Source of the DNA: JAIMBK01 sp040755975
GTDB taxonomy: Bacteria > Bacillota > Desulfotomaculia > Desulfotomaculales > Nap2-2B
Length of the DNA stretch: 7,552 nucleotides
Direction of reading: 5' to 3'
NCBI GenBank assembly: GCA_040755975.1
Contig: JBFLZY010000106.1
Coordinates: 1-7,552 of the forward strand
A program made the translations under genes and the position numbers. How positions within the stretch are numbered: the stretch's first letter is position 1; each line of letters begins with the position of its first letter. Of this stretch, positions 1 to 6,062 are shown piece after piece. The notes beneath the pieces were generated by a model. That model searched no databases. It had not been told where the DNA came from and was given only the letters and a program-made list of their open reading frames with translations.

Positions 1-638
1 TCCAGGGAAAGAACCTTGTCCAGGTTGTCCTCCAGCCAGGCAAAAAAAACGGCGTCCGCGATGACACCGTATTTAATCACCTCGGCCAGCCCTGCTTTCA
101 GTTCGCGCGGCTCCAACGTAGAAAGCGTATTTACATCGGCAAGGACAACTTTCGGCTGGTAAAAAGCGCCGATGATATTTTTGCCGCGGGGGTGGTTTAC
201 CGCCACCTTGCCTCCCACGCTGCTGTCCACCTGGGCGAGCAGGGTGGTCGGCGCCTGGATAAAAGGCACCCCGCGCATATAGGTGGCGGCCACGAAGCCG
301 GCGAGGTCCCCCACCACCCCGCCGCCGAGGGCGACGACCGGCGATTGCCGGTCCAGACCGCCGGCGTAGGCCAGGTCGTAAAGATTTTCCGCGACGGCCA
401 GGCTTTTGGCTTCCTCCCCGTCGGGCACTTCCGCCACGATTGCTTCAAAACCGCCTTCCCGGAGGCTTTTTTCCACCAGCTCCCCGTAAAGCGCGCCCAC
501 TTTAGGATTTGTAACCAGCAGCGCTTTTTCGCTTAAACCCAGGCTCTTTAGATAAACGCCCAGTTCGGCAAGCAGCCCGGAGCCGATGTAGATATGGTAA
601 CTGCGTTCGGCGAGTTTTACCAGGATATCGACGGTCAT
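1..638 (-). CDS. aroB: 3-dehydroquinate synthase, N-terminal part (cut by window edge)
   Basis: This cytoplasmic enzyme converts DAHP to 3-dehydroquinate, the second step of the shikimate pathway, using NAD and a divalent metal. Only 212 residues are visible; the family is usually about 350-360 residues, so the C-terminal metal-binding half lies outside the window. Visible landmarks are DGEEAK (73-78), the NAD-binding glycine motif GGGVVGD (105-111) followed by LAGFVAATYMRG, the block PTTLLAQVDSSVGGK (130-144), NHPRGKN (148-154) and GLAEVIKYG (183-191), whose Glu is a metal ligand in the family. The start is an ATG at 636-638 with a strong GGAGG seven bases upstream (646-650). It follows aroK after 27 nt with no terminator visible, so the two are probably co-transcribed. 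No frameshift or lost motif is seen. Identification is very secure. Confidence 0.96.
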   Translation of the reverse strand, partial: MTVDILVKLAERSYHIYIGSGLLAELGVYLKSLGLSEKALLVTNPKVGALYGELVEKSLREGGFEAIVAEVPDGEEAKSLAVAENLYDLAYAGGLDRQSPVVALGGGVVGDLAGFVAATYMRGVPFIQAPTTLLAQVDSSVGGKVAVNHPRGKNIIGAFYQPKVVLADVNTLSTLEPRELKAGLAEVIKYGVIADAVFFAWLEDNLDKVLSL

Positions 639-665
639 CGGCTTTCCTCCGAATCTAACCTCAAT

Positions 666-1214
666 TTACGGGAGGCGCATGTTTTCTATTTCTTTTTTGC
701 GATTACTTTCTGTAAGATAAACAATTATTTCGTCCACCACCCTGTCCGGCAGGCGGTTGCCCGTATCTACCGTGTAGTCCGCCACCTGGTAAAACGGTTT
801 TCGTTTGGCCAGGAGTTCTTGAATTTGCACCCGCAAATCCCCTTTTTTATTCAGCAGCGGCCGTTGTTTTTTGCCCCTGACCCGCTGATAGATTACTTCC
901 GGGTCGGCGGCAAGGCAGATCAGGATCCCGTTTCTTTTTAAATCGGCGACATTGTCCGGATTTAAAACCGCCCCTCCGCCGGTGGCAATCACCATTCCTT
1001 CACTCCGGGAAAGCTTTTGAATCACCAGTCTTTCCTCCGAACGAAACCTCAGTTCGCCATCCTGGGCAAATATCTGGGGGATGGTTTTGCCCGTTACCCG
1101 TTCGATTTCCTTGTCGGTGTCGACAAACTCCCGACCCAGCCGGTTGGCCAGACGTTTCCCAATGGCTGTCTTGCCCGTACCCATAAAGCCGATCAGAACT
1201 ATGTTTTTCTTCAT
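666..1214 (-). CDS. aroK: Shikimate kinase
   Basis: This enzyme phosphorylates shikimate with ATP to shikimate 3-phosphate, in the cytoplasm. The 182-residue length is normal. It carries the Walker A loop GFMGTGKT (9-16), the DTD metal and shikimate motif (32-34), FRSEE with the shikimate-binding Arg58, ATGGGAV (77-83, glycine-rich shikimate site), the lid RPLL (118-121) and an Arg138-Tyr142 pair in KRKPFY. The reading frame is open further upstream to 1259, but the ATG at 1212-1214 is chosen because GGGAGG (1221-1226) sits at ideal distance and the protein then begins MKKNIVLIGFMG, as is typical for the family. The longer version would overlap the end of deoB. The gap to deoB is only 14 nt and contains this ribosome site, so the gene is probably translated from the deoB transcript. 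The neighbour aroB supports the call. Confidence 0.96.
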   Translation of the reverse strand: MKKNIVLIGFMGTGKTAIGKRLANRLGREFVDTDKEIERVTGKTIPQIFAQDGELRFRSEERLVIQKLSRSEGMVIATGGGAVLNPDNVADLKRNGILICLAADPEVIYQRVRGKKQRPLLNKKGDLRVQIQELLAKRKPFYQVADYTVDTGNRLPDRVVDEIIVYLTESNRKKEIENMRLP

Positions 1215-1228
1215 TATCACCCTCCCGG

Positions 1229-2443
1229 TTATCTTCCAACCTCTACATGGCCGAGCCAATTGCCGAAAATGTCTTTCGCGAAGCTGGTGCCGGTCTTAAA
1301 CGGGAGGTCGAAAAGCTCGGCAATCGTCGCGGCTACGTCCGCAAAGGTCGCCCTTATGCCCAGGTTTACCCCCGGACGTACGCGCCAACCATAAACTAAA
1401 ACAGGAACGTATTCCCGGCTATGGTCGGTGCCGGGGGTTGTCGGATCGCATCCGTGATCGCCGGTAATAATTAAAATATCCCCGGCGCTCAAGGCGCCAA
1501 TTATTTCCGGAAGGCGGCGGTCAAAGGCAGTGAGCGCTTCCGCGTACCCCGACGCGTCGTTCCGGTGGCCGTAAACCATGTCAAAATCGACCAGGTTGGT
1601 AAAAATAATCCCCCGCCCGTTCTCCTTTATGAATTCAATAGTTTTTTTCACCCCGTCCATATTGTCCGTCGTATGGGCAGTCCTGCTAATCCCCCGGCCG
1701 GCGAAAATATCCGCAATTTTTCCTACGGCCGACACGGCCAGGCCATTTTCTTTAAGGACATCTAAAATGGTCGGGCCGGGAGGTTGTAAAGAAAAGTCGT
1801 GCCGCCTGGCCGTGCGGATAAAAGCACCCGGGCGGCCGATAAAGGGTCTGGCGATGACGCGCGCGACGGCGTGCTCGCCGGTCAGCAAATCGCGTGCTAT
1901 CCGGCAGATCCTGTATAACTCCTGAACGGGAATAATTTCCTCGTGGGCGGCGACCTGGAAAACGCTATCCGCGGAGGTGTAAACGATCGGGTAGCCGGTA
2001 CGCATGTGTTCCGCGCCGAGCTCGGCGATAATTTCCGTCCCGGAAGCCACTTTATTACCCAGCACGCGCCTGCCGATCCGCTCTTCAAAGAACTCGATCA
2101 ATTCTTGCGGAAAGCCGTTTGGGTACACCGGAAAGGGCCTGTCCAGGATCAGACCGGCAATTTCCCAGTGGCCGGTGGTGGTATCCTTTCCCGGCGAACG
2201 TTCGGCCATTTTACCAAAACTTCCGGCCGGGTTTGCCGCCGGCAAAACCCCGGGAATTTCTACGATATTTCCCAATCCGAGCCGGGCCAGATTGGGGAGC
2301 CTTAGCTCCCCAACAGCCCGGGCGGTGTTGACAAGCGTATTGCTTCCTTCGTCGTCATATTTGCCCGCGTCCGGCAGAGCGCCGATCCCGACGCCATCCA
2401 AAACGATGATTATAAAACGGCTAACGTGTTCAATTTCCAGCAA
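1229..2443 (-). CDS. deoB: Phosphopentomutase
   Basis: This enzyme interconverts ribose/deoxyribose 1-phosphate and 5-phosphate, linking nucleoside salvage to the pentose phosphate pathway. It belongs to the alkaline phosphatase-like metalloenzyme superfamily. At 404 residues it has the usual length. Visible motifs: LDGVGIG with metal-ligand Asp16, SPGKDTTTGHWE (83-94) whose Thr88 aligns with the phosphorylated Thr of the Bacillus cereus enzyme, LVDFDMVYGHR (Asp288, His293), GDHGCDPTTPGTDHSRE (Asp329, His330, His341 as metal ligands). The start is a TTG at 2441-2443; no ATG or GTG lies upstream of the conserved first strand in this frame, and AAGGGAG lies 9 nt upstream. The gap to xerD is 35 nt. 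In Bacillus, purine nucleoside phosphorylase follows this gene; here aroK and aroB follow instead. Confidence 0.97.
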   Translation of the reverse strand: MLEIEHVSRFIIIVLDGVGIGALPDAGKYDDEGSNTLVNTARAVGELRLPNLARLGLGNIVEIPGVLPAANPAGSFGKMAERSPGKDTTTGHWEIAGLILDRPFPVYPNGFPQELIEFFEERIGRRVLGNKVASGTEIIAELGAEHMRTGYPIVYTSADSVFQVAAHEEIIPVQELYRICRIARDLLTGEHAVARVIARPFIGRPGAFIRTARRHDFSLQPPGPTILDVLKENGLAVSAVGKIADIFAGRGISRTAHTTDNMDGVKKTIEFIKENGRGIIFTNLVDFDMVYGHRNDASGYAEALTAFDRRLPEIIGALSAGDILIITGDHGCDPTTPGTDHSREYVPVLVYGWRVRPGVNLGIRATFADVAATIAELFDLPFKTGTSFAKDIFGNWLGHVEVGR

Positions 2444-2451
2444 CTAAAAAG

Positions 2452-2459
2452 ACTCCCTT
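2452..2459 (-). promoter_or_regulatory. Ribosome binding site deciding the TTG start of deoB
   Basis: On the minus strand AAGGGAGT ends 8-9 nt before the TTG at 2443. There is no other plausible start codon with such a site, so the non-ATG start is the best choice. A weak A/T-only stem (2445-2451 with 2465-2471) would place this site in its loop; this is too weak to call as regulation. Confidence 0.6.
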
Positions 2460-2478
2460 GCTGACTTTTTAAGTAAAT

Positions 2479-3369
2479 TTAATATGCCCGGGGGTGGGCC
2501 TGGTCATATATTTCCCTTAACCTCGCCCTGGTTAAGTGCGTGTAAATTTGCGTAGTGCTGATATCCGCGTGCCCCAACAGTTCCTGCACGGAGCGCAAAT
2601 CGGCCCCGTTTTCCAGCATGTGCGTGGCAAACGAATGGCGCAGCGTATGAGGATGGATTTCTTTGTTTATCCTGGCAGCGAACGCGTACTTTTTAATGAT
2701 TTTCCAGAAGCCCTGCCGGGTCAGGCGGTGGCCCCGCCGGTTGACGAAGAGGGCGGAGGTTAACTTTCCCCTGGTTAGTTTTGCTCTGGCCCGCATCAGA
2801 TATTCCGAAACGTAAAAGGTGGCCACGCTTCCCAAAGGAATTATCCGCTCTTTAGAACCTTTCCCCAGGCAGCGAATAAACCCGTGTTTCAAATTGACCT
2901 GGTCGAGATCGAGCGAGATCAGTTCCGACACCCGGATTCCGGTGGCGTAAAGCAACTCCAGCATGGCCTTATCCCGCAAGCCGGCCGGGTCGGTAACCCG
3001 CGGCTGGTTAAGCAAACTCTCTACTTCCGCAATGCTGAGTACCTGGGGCAGTCTTTCCCCAACCCGGGGTGATTCCAGGTTGTTTGTGGGGTCCTGGGGT
3101 AATAATCCCTCGTTTAACAGGAAGCGATAGAAAGTTCTCAGCGCCGCCAGGCGGCGGGAAACTGTCGCCGCAGCCCTGCCCTCACGCTTTAGCTTTAAAA
3201 GATAAAGGATGATTGCCTGCCTTGCCGCCTGGGAAAGGGGTTCCAGCCTTTCTTTTTTACAAAAGGCGGAAAAGTCGCTCAGGTCGAGCCGGTAAGAAAC
3301 CAGAGTATTCTCGGCCAGCCCCCGCTCCAGGAGCAGGTAGTTAATAAAGTTATCCACCAGCCTTTCCAC
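2479..3369 (-). CDS. xerD: Site-specific tyrosine recombinase XerD
   Basis: This protein resolves chromosome dimers at dif sites together with its partner XerC. As annotated it has 296 residues, typical of XerD. An N-terminal SAM-like DNA-binding domain (about 1-95) precedes the catalytic domain, where all six conserved residues are visible: Arg146 (ATGIRVSEL), Lys170 (GKGSKER), His241 and Arg244 (HTLRHSFATHML), His267 (LLGHADISTTQ) and the Tyr276 nucleophile (QIYTH). The frame is open to a GTG at 3381, but that codon has no spaced ribosome site; the GTG at 3369 has GGTGAGG six bases upstream and gives a start of the form MERLVDNFINYLL, usual for the family. XerD rather than XerC or a phage integrase is inferred from the spoIIM-xerD-deoB neighbourhood, also found in Bacillus. 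There is no sign of an integrated element nearby. Confidence 0.93.
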   Translation of the reverse strand: MERLVDNFINYLLLERGLAENTLVSYRLDLSDFSAFCKKERLEPLSQAARQAIILYLLKLKREGRAAATVSRRLAALRTFYRFLLNEGLLPQDPTNNLESPRVGERLPQVLSIAEVESLLNQPRVTDPAGLRDKAMLELLYATGIRVSELISLDLDQVNLKHGFIRCLGKGSKERIIPLGSVATFYVSEYLMRARAKLTRGKLTSALFVNRRGHRLTRQGFWKIIKKYAFAARINKEIHPHTLRHSFATHMLENGADLRSVQELLGHADISTTQIYTHLTRARLREIYDQAHPRAY

Positions 3370-3375
3370 GCGTCG

Positions 3376-3382
3376 CCTCACC
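3376..3382 (-). promoter_or_regulatory. Ribosome binding site deciding the xerD start
   Basis: GGTGAGG on the minus strand lies 6 nt upstream of the GTG at 3369. The upstream GTG at 3381 is itself part of this purine tract and has only a G-run directly abutting it, so the downstream GTG is favoured. The difference is four residues. Confidence 0.55.
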
Positions 3383-3432
3383 CCCCAAAAATCGGTAACT
3401 TTTTTGATTCACCATAGTCTCCCGATTAAGAA

Positions 3433-4542
3433 TCAGACTTTGATCAGGTTGTACGCGCGTGTTCCCAGGCCGGCTTCCTGTGCATAGGCAAGCTGGCGCT
3501 CCCAGTTGGCGTTCGGCCAGATGGCACCAAACTTGTCCACCGCATCTTCGTGGCCGGCCAGCCTGGATTCGGGCAAACCCCTTTCTTTATTCACCAGGTC
3601 GACGCAGGCCTGGTCCAGGGCAACCGGGTCTAAAGACGCCAGGATGCCGATGTCCCGCACGATCGCGGCGTCCGTCCAACCGGCGCAATCACATTCGGGA
3701 GAAACGTTCAACACAAAGTTGAAAAACCCCGCCTTGTTTTGTTTATTTTTTAATACCCCGGCGGCATATTCCACAATTTTTTCCTGGGCAATGTGGGGTT
3801 CGGTTTTCCAGTTGATGGCAATGGCCCGGTGCGGGCAGGTAATGGTGCATTCGCCGCACCCGAGGCATTTTTGCGCATCGATCCGGGCCTTTTGCTTTTC
3901 CCCGCCGACCGTAATTGCCCCGGCCGGGCACCACTCTTCGCACCTGGCGCAGCCGAGACATTCTTCTTCGTTCACTTCCGGGAGCACGTCGGAATGCATC
4001 ATTTGTTTTCCACCCCGGGAGCCCGCGCCCATCCCGAGATTTTTTAAAGCGCCCCCGAAGCCTACCATTTCGTGACCCTTAAAATGACTGACTACCAGCA
4101 AAGCGTCGGCGTGGTAGACGGCGCTGCCGATCTTTACTTCCGCGAAGTGTTTCATGTGCACCGGCACGTTCACGTAATCCTTGCCAACCAAACCGTCGGC
4201 AATGATCAGGGGAGCGTCCACGACGGCATAGCCAAATCCGTTTTCGATTGCCGTTTGCAGGTGATCGACGGCATTGGCCCGGCTGCCTACGTAAAGGGTA
4301 TTTGTATCGGTGAGAAAAGGCCTTCCCCCCAGGCTTTTCACCTGATTAACCAGCCGGCGGATAAACTGGGGCCGCACATAACCCGTGTTTCCCCGCTCCC
4401 CGAAGTGCACTTTCAAGGCAACCAAGTCTTTGGGGGCAATCAATTCTTTCATGCCGGCCCGGACAAATAATTTTTCCAGTTTGTCGAGCAGGTTTTCTTT
4501 ATGTTTGGCGCGCATGTCCGCAAAAAATACCTCGGCGACCAT
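3433..4542 (-). CDS. DUF362 family protein with two 4Fe-4S ferredoxin motifs
   Basis: This 369-residue soluble protein belongs to the DUF362 family, common in anaerobic bacteria and archaea, whose exact role is not established. The N-terminal part contains LKVHFGERGNTGYVRP and FLTDTNTLYVGSR, then HFKGHEMVGFGGALKNLGMG (about 153-172). A bacterial-type 2[4Fe-4S] ferredoxin insert follows: CLGCARCEEWCP (Cys195, 198, 201, 205) and CLGCGECTITCP (Cys226, 229, 232, 236). DUF362 sequence resumes with VSPECDCAGW (Cys284, Cys286) and the ILASLDPVALDQA block. No signal peptide or membrane segment is seen, so it is presumably cytoplasmic and involved in electron transfer or iron-sulfur handling (inference). 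The ATG at 4542 is chosen over an in-frame ATG at 4581 because GAGGGGG lies 6 nt upstream (4549-4555), whereas the earlier codon has no ribosome site. It sits between spoIIM (79-nt gap) and xerD (63-nt gap). Confidence 0.9.
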   Translation of the reverse strand: MVAEVFFADMRAKHKENLLDKLEKLFVRAGMKELIAPKDLVALKVHFGERGNTGYVRPQFIRRLVNQVKSLGGRPFLTDTNTLYVGSRANAVDHLQTAIENGFGYAVVDAPLIIADGLVGKDYVNVPVHMKHFAEVKIGSAVYHADALLVVSHFKGHEMVGFGGALKNLGMGAGSRGGKQMMHSDVLPEVNEEECLGCARCEEWCPAGAITVGGEKQKARIDAQKCLGCGECTITCPHRAIAINWKTEPHIAQEKIVEYAAGVLKNKQNKAGFFNFVLNVSPECDCAGWTDAAIVRDIGILASLDPVALDQACVDLVNKERGLPESRLAGHEDAVDKFGAIWPNANWERQLAYAQEAGLGTRAYNLIKV

Positions 4543-4585
4543 TACTTTCCCCCTCGGTAAAATGTATTTTATTTTAATCATTCTA

Positions 4586-4626
4586 TATAAACTAAACTTT
4601 TCCTTTCACTTATTGATTAGTTTATA
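4586..4626. repeat. AT-rich inverted repeat just after spoIIM
   Basis: A perfect 10-bp inverted repeat (4586-4595 TATAAACTAA, 4617-4626 TTAGTTTATA) with a 21-nt spacer spans the spoIIM stop codon (4622-4624) and part of the 79-nt gap before the DUF362 gene. The stem has a single G:C pair and no T-run at the right place, so it is unlikely to be an intrinsic terminator. It may be an operator or a weak mRNA hairpin. An 11-mer containing the same half site, GTTTAGTTTAT, recurs upstream of spoIIM at 5279-5289. Confidence 0.5.
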
Positions 4627-5254
4627 AAGTCGTCCGGATCAGTCCCGAAGTCAGGCGGGTCAACCAGGGGGAAAAATATGCTTCAATTAAACCGGCGCCA
4701 AGGGTCATGGCCATAACCGTCAGCATGATGAAGGTATAGCCCACCAGGCAGTTCCATAGTTTAACCCTGTAATTGTTGTGCCGCCTGAGGCTGAGTGAAG
4801 CAAAGGAGATAGCCGTCACCACGCCAATTAACAGAGCAGGCAGGTATAAAAGGTTTTGGGGAAGAATAGCGGCAGCCGCCAAAAAAAATCCCGGCCAGGA
4901 CATGGTTTTGGTCAAGCAAGAAACGGCAAAACCCAAAATGAAACCGCGTCCCAAAACCAGCCCTAAAATGAAGGGGATACCCACAAAGGTTAAACCCAGA
5001 AAATAAATAATACTGATGAAGATGATATTTTCGTATAAAATCGCCCGGGCCGCCCGGGTGGAATCAAGGGGCAAGATTTCTATTTGCTTTAAAAAAACAT
5101 TCAGATAACTGTCTATTTCGGTAGTTTGTTCGGCAGGAAGATTGTTTACAGTTAAAACCCCCAGCCCGGCACCCAGAATAAAAAAGGCCGCCGCGATCAG
5201 GTACAAGGGCCAGTTTTGCTTGAAAACCCAAAGGCTTTTCCAGGCCGTCCACAT
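4622..5254 (-). CDS. spoIIM: Stage II sporulation protein M
   Basis: SpoIIM is an integral membrane protein of the SpoIIDMP machinery, which drives peptidoglycan remodelling and membrane migration during engulfment of the forespore; it helps localise SpoIIP and SpoIID. The 210-residue length matches the Bacillus protein (about 214). Hydrophobic segments are visible at about 16-36, 77-98, 103-114, 122-153 (probably two passes) and 168-190, in agreement with a five-pass topology. The block LPQNLLYLPALLIG (131-144) resembles the conserved core of the family. The ATG at 5252-5254 has AAGGGGGA at 5261-5268. Neighbours xerD and deoB give the same context as in Bacillus. In B. subtilis the gene is transcribed by sigma-E in the mother cell; a matching candidate promoter lies at 5289-5317. 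Identification rests on topology, length and context together. Confidence 0.9.
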   Translation of the reverse strand: MWTAWKSLWVFKQNWPLYLIAAAFFILGAGLGVLTVNNLPAEQTTEIDSYLNVFLKQIEILPLDSTRAARAILYENIIFISIIYFLGLTFVGIPFILGLVLGRGFILGFAVSCLTKTMSWPGFFLAAAAILPQNLLYLPALLIGVVTAISFASLSLRRHNNYRVKLWNCLVGYTFIMLTVMAMTLGAGLIEAYFSPWLTRLTSGLIRTTL

Positions 5255-5288
5255 TCCCGTTCCCCCTTGCCCTAACCTGTTTAGTTTA

Positions 5289-5317
5289 TCTTTATGGTAA
5301 CTAAAATTGAATTATAC
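5289..5317 (-). promoter_or_regulatory. Candidate sigma-E-type promoter of spoIIM
   Basis: On the minus strand GTATAAT (5317-5311) lies 14 nt before CATAAAGA (5296-5289). This resembles the Bacillus sigma-E pattern KMATATT, 14-15 nt, CATACAHT, matching 5 of 7 and 5 of 8 positions. Transcription would start about 25-30 nt before the spoIIM ATG. The same TATAAT could instead be a sigma-A -10 box, but no good -35 hexamer lies 16-18 nt upstream of it. Sigma-E control of spoIIM is known in B. subtilis; here it is an inference. Confidence 0.35.
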
Positions 5318-5330
5318 TTCGAGACCCCAT

Positions 5331-6014
5331 TTATTGCCGGTTAACTACCCGGGTCCGGGTTCTTTTCAGAATCAATTTAAAAATGTACTCTGCAGCCAGA
5401 ACGTCTTCAAGGGAATTGGCGCTCGCGGCAACTATGGCGATATCTTTTTGATGTTGGCGGGCGGCCGCGCAGGCCCGCCGGGCTGCGGCCAGAGCGCAGG
5501 CGGAGCCGCTCTTTTTGACCGTCCGGGCCACGGTGCCCGTTAAAACGGCTGGGGAGCCGCCGGTCAGCGCGGCGTCAAAGGCAACCCCTCCGGCTTTTGT
5601 GGCGACCACCACCACCCGCCCTTGAAAATCAGCCAGTTTCACGGTTTCCGCGCCCAGGTTCGGCAAGACAGCTTCTACATTTGCCCCGCTCTCCCGGACT
5701 CCCCGGAGCACTTTTTGTACCCCGGACAGCCTTTCCCGGTCGGAGCCTACGCGCGGTTCGGCAATGAGGATTACGCCGGCATTAAAAGAACAGGCGTGCT
5801 CACCCGCCAGGCGCCCCACCCGTACCTGGTCGACGGGCACCGGTGGGGAAGCGTCGTCGGGAGCGGCTCCGTATACGGCCAGCGCTCCCTCATCCAGCGC
5901 CGCTTCACAAACGGTAGACATATCAATTACGTCCACAATCATCACGATCTGCCCCCGGCAGGCTGCCCGGGCCGCCCCGCCGGCGTCAGCCGTAACGTAG
6001 ACGACAGGAGGCAA
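5331..6014 (-). CDS. 2-phosphosulfolactate phosphatase (ComB)-like protein, divergent
   Basis: This 227-residue, Ala/Val-rich soluble protein resembles the ComB fold (2-phosphosulfolactate phosphatase, a coenzyme M pathway enzyme). The likeness is in pattern: IVDVIDMST (26-34) in place of the family's IDVLRATTT-like strand, followed by EAALDEGALAVY; NLGAETVKL (119-127); VVVVATKAGGVAFDAAL (134-150) at the place of the usual TTNGT motif; VLTGTVART (157-165); and SLEDVLAAEYI (201-211) matching the C-terminal LED-A-G block. Length also fits ComB (about 220-240). Key residues differ, so activity on phosphosulfolactate is doubtful. The frame is open to a GTG at 6095, but residues from there would be encoded by the palindrome at 6063-6236. 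The TTG at 6014 with GGGGTGA 5 nt upstream is preferred. It lies 76 nt before spoIIM. Family assignment is from memory and motif order only. Confidence 0.6.
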   Translation of the reverse strand: MPPVVYVTADAGGAARAACRGQIVMIVDVIDMSTVCEAALDEGALAVYGAAPDDASPPVPVDQVRVGRLAGEHACSFNAGVILIAEPRVGSDRERLSGVQKVLRGVRESGANVEAVLPNLGAETVKLADFQGRVVVVATKAGGVAFDAALTGGSPAVLTGTVARTVKKSGSACALAAARRACAAARQHQKDIAIVAASANSLEDVLAAEYIFKLILKRTRTRVVNRQ

Positions 6015-6019
6015 CCGGC

Positions 6020-6027
6020 TCACCCCC
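6020..6027 (-). promoter_or_regulatory. Ribosome binding site deciding the TTG start of the ComB-like gene
   Basis: GGGGGTGA on the minus strand is followed by GCCGG and then TTG at 6014. This is the best-spaced site in the 5' region. The upstream GTG at 6095 has a GGTGA directly abutting it (no spacing) and lies inside the inverted repeat. Confidence 0.5.
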
Positions 6028-6062
6028 AATCGCTTTTTAGCGTCACCAACATAAGATGAAGG

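Noticed and set aside
192..941. Plus-strand open frames opposite aroB and aroK
   Set aside because: They are the complement of strongly conserved coding sequence, with no family motifs and no convincing ribosome sites.
1215..1259. Longer shikimate kinase starting at 1259
   Set aside because: It would overlap the end of deoB, and the family N-terminus begins just before the Walker A strand, as with the ATG at 1214.
2445..2471. Possible terminator or ribosome-site-hiding hairpin between xerD and deoB
   Set aside because: The stem is seven pairs, six of them A:T, with a 13-nt loop; too weak for a terminator and not enough to claim regulation.
2479..3369. xerD as a phage or integrative-element integrase
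   Set aside because: Length, motif spacing and the spoIIM/deoB neighbourhood fit the housekeeping recombinase; no tRNA, attachment repeats or phage genes lie nearby.
3506..4075. A 189-residue plus-strand open frame opposite the DUF362 gene
   Set aside because: It lies antisense to a gene with intact ferredoxin and DUF362 motifs, has no recognisable domain and a composition typical of an antisense reading of GC-rich codons.
4543..4581. Longer DUF362 protein starting at ATG 4581
   Set aside because: No ribosome site precedes it and the sequence is AT-rich non-coding; the ATG at 4542 has GAGGGGG six bases upstream.
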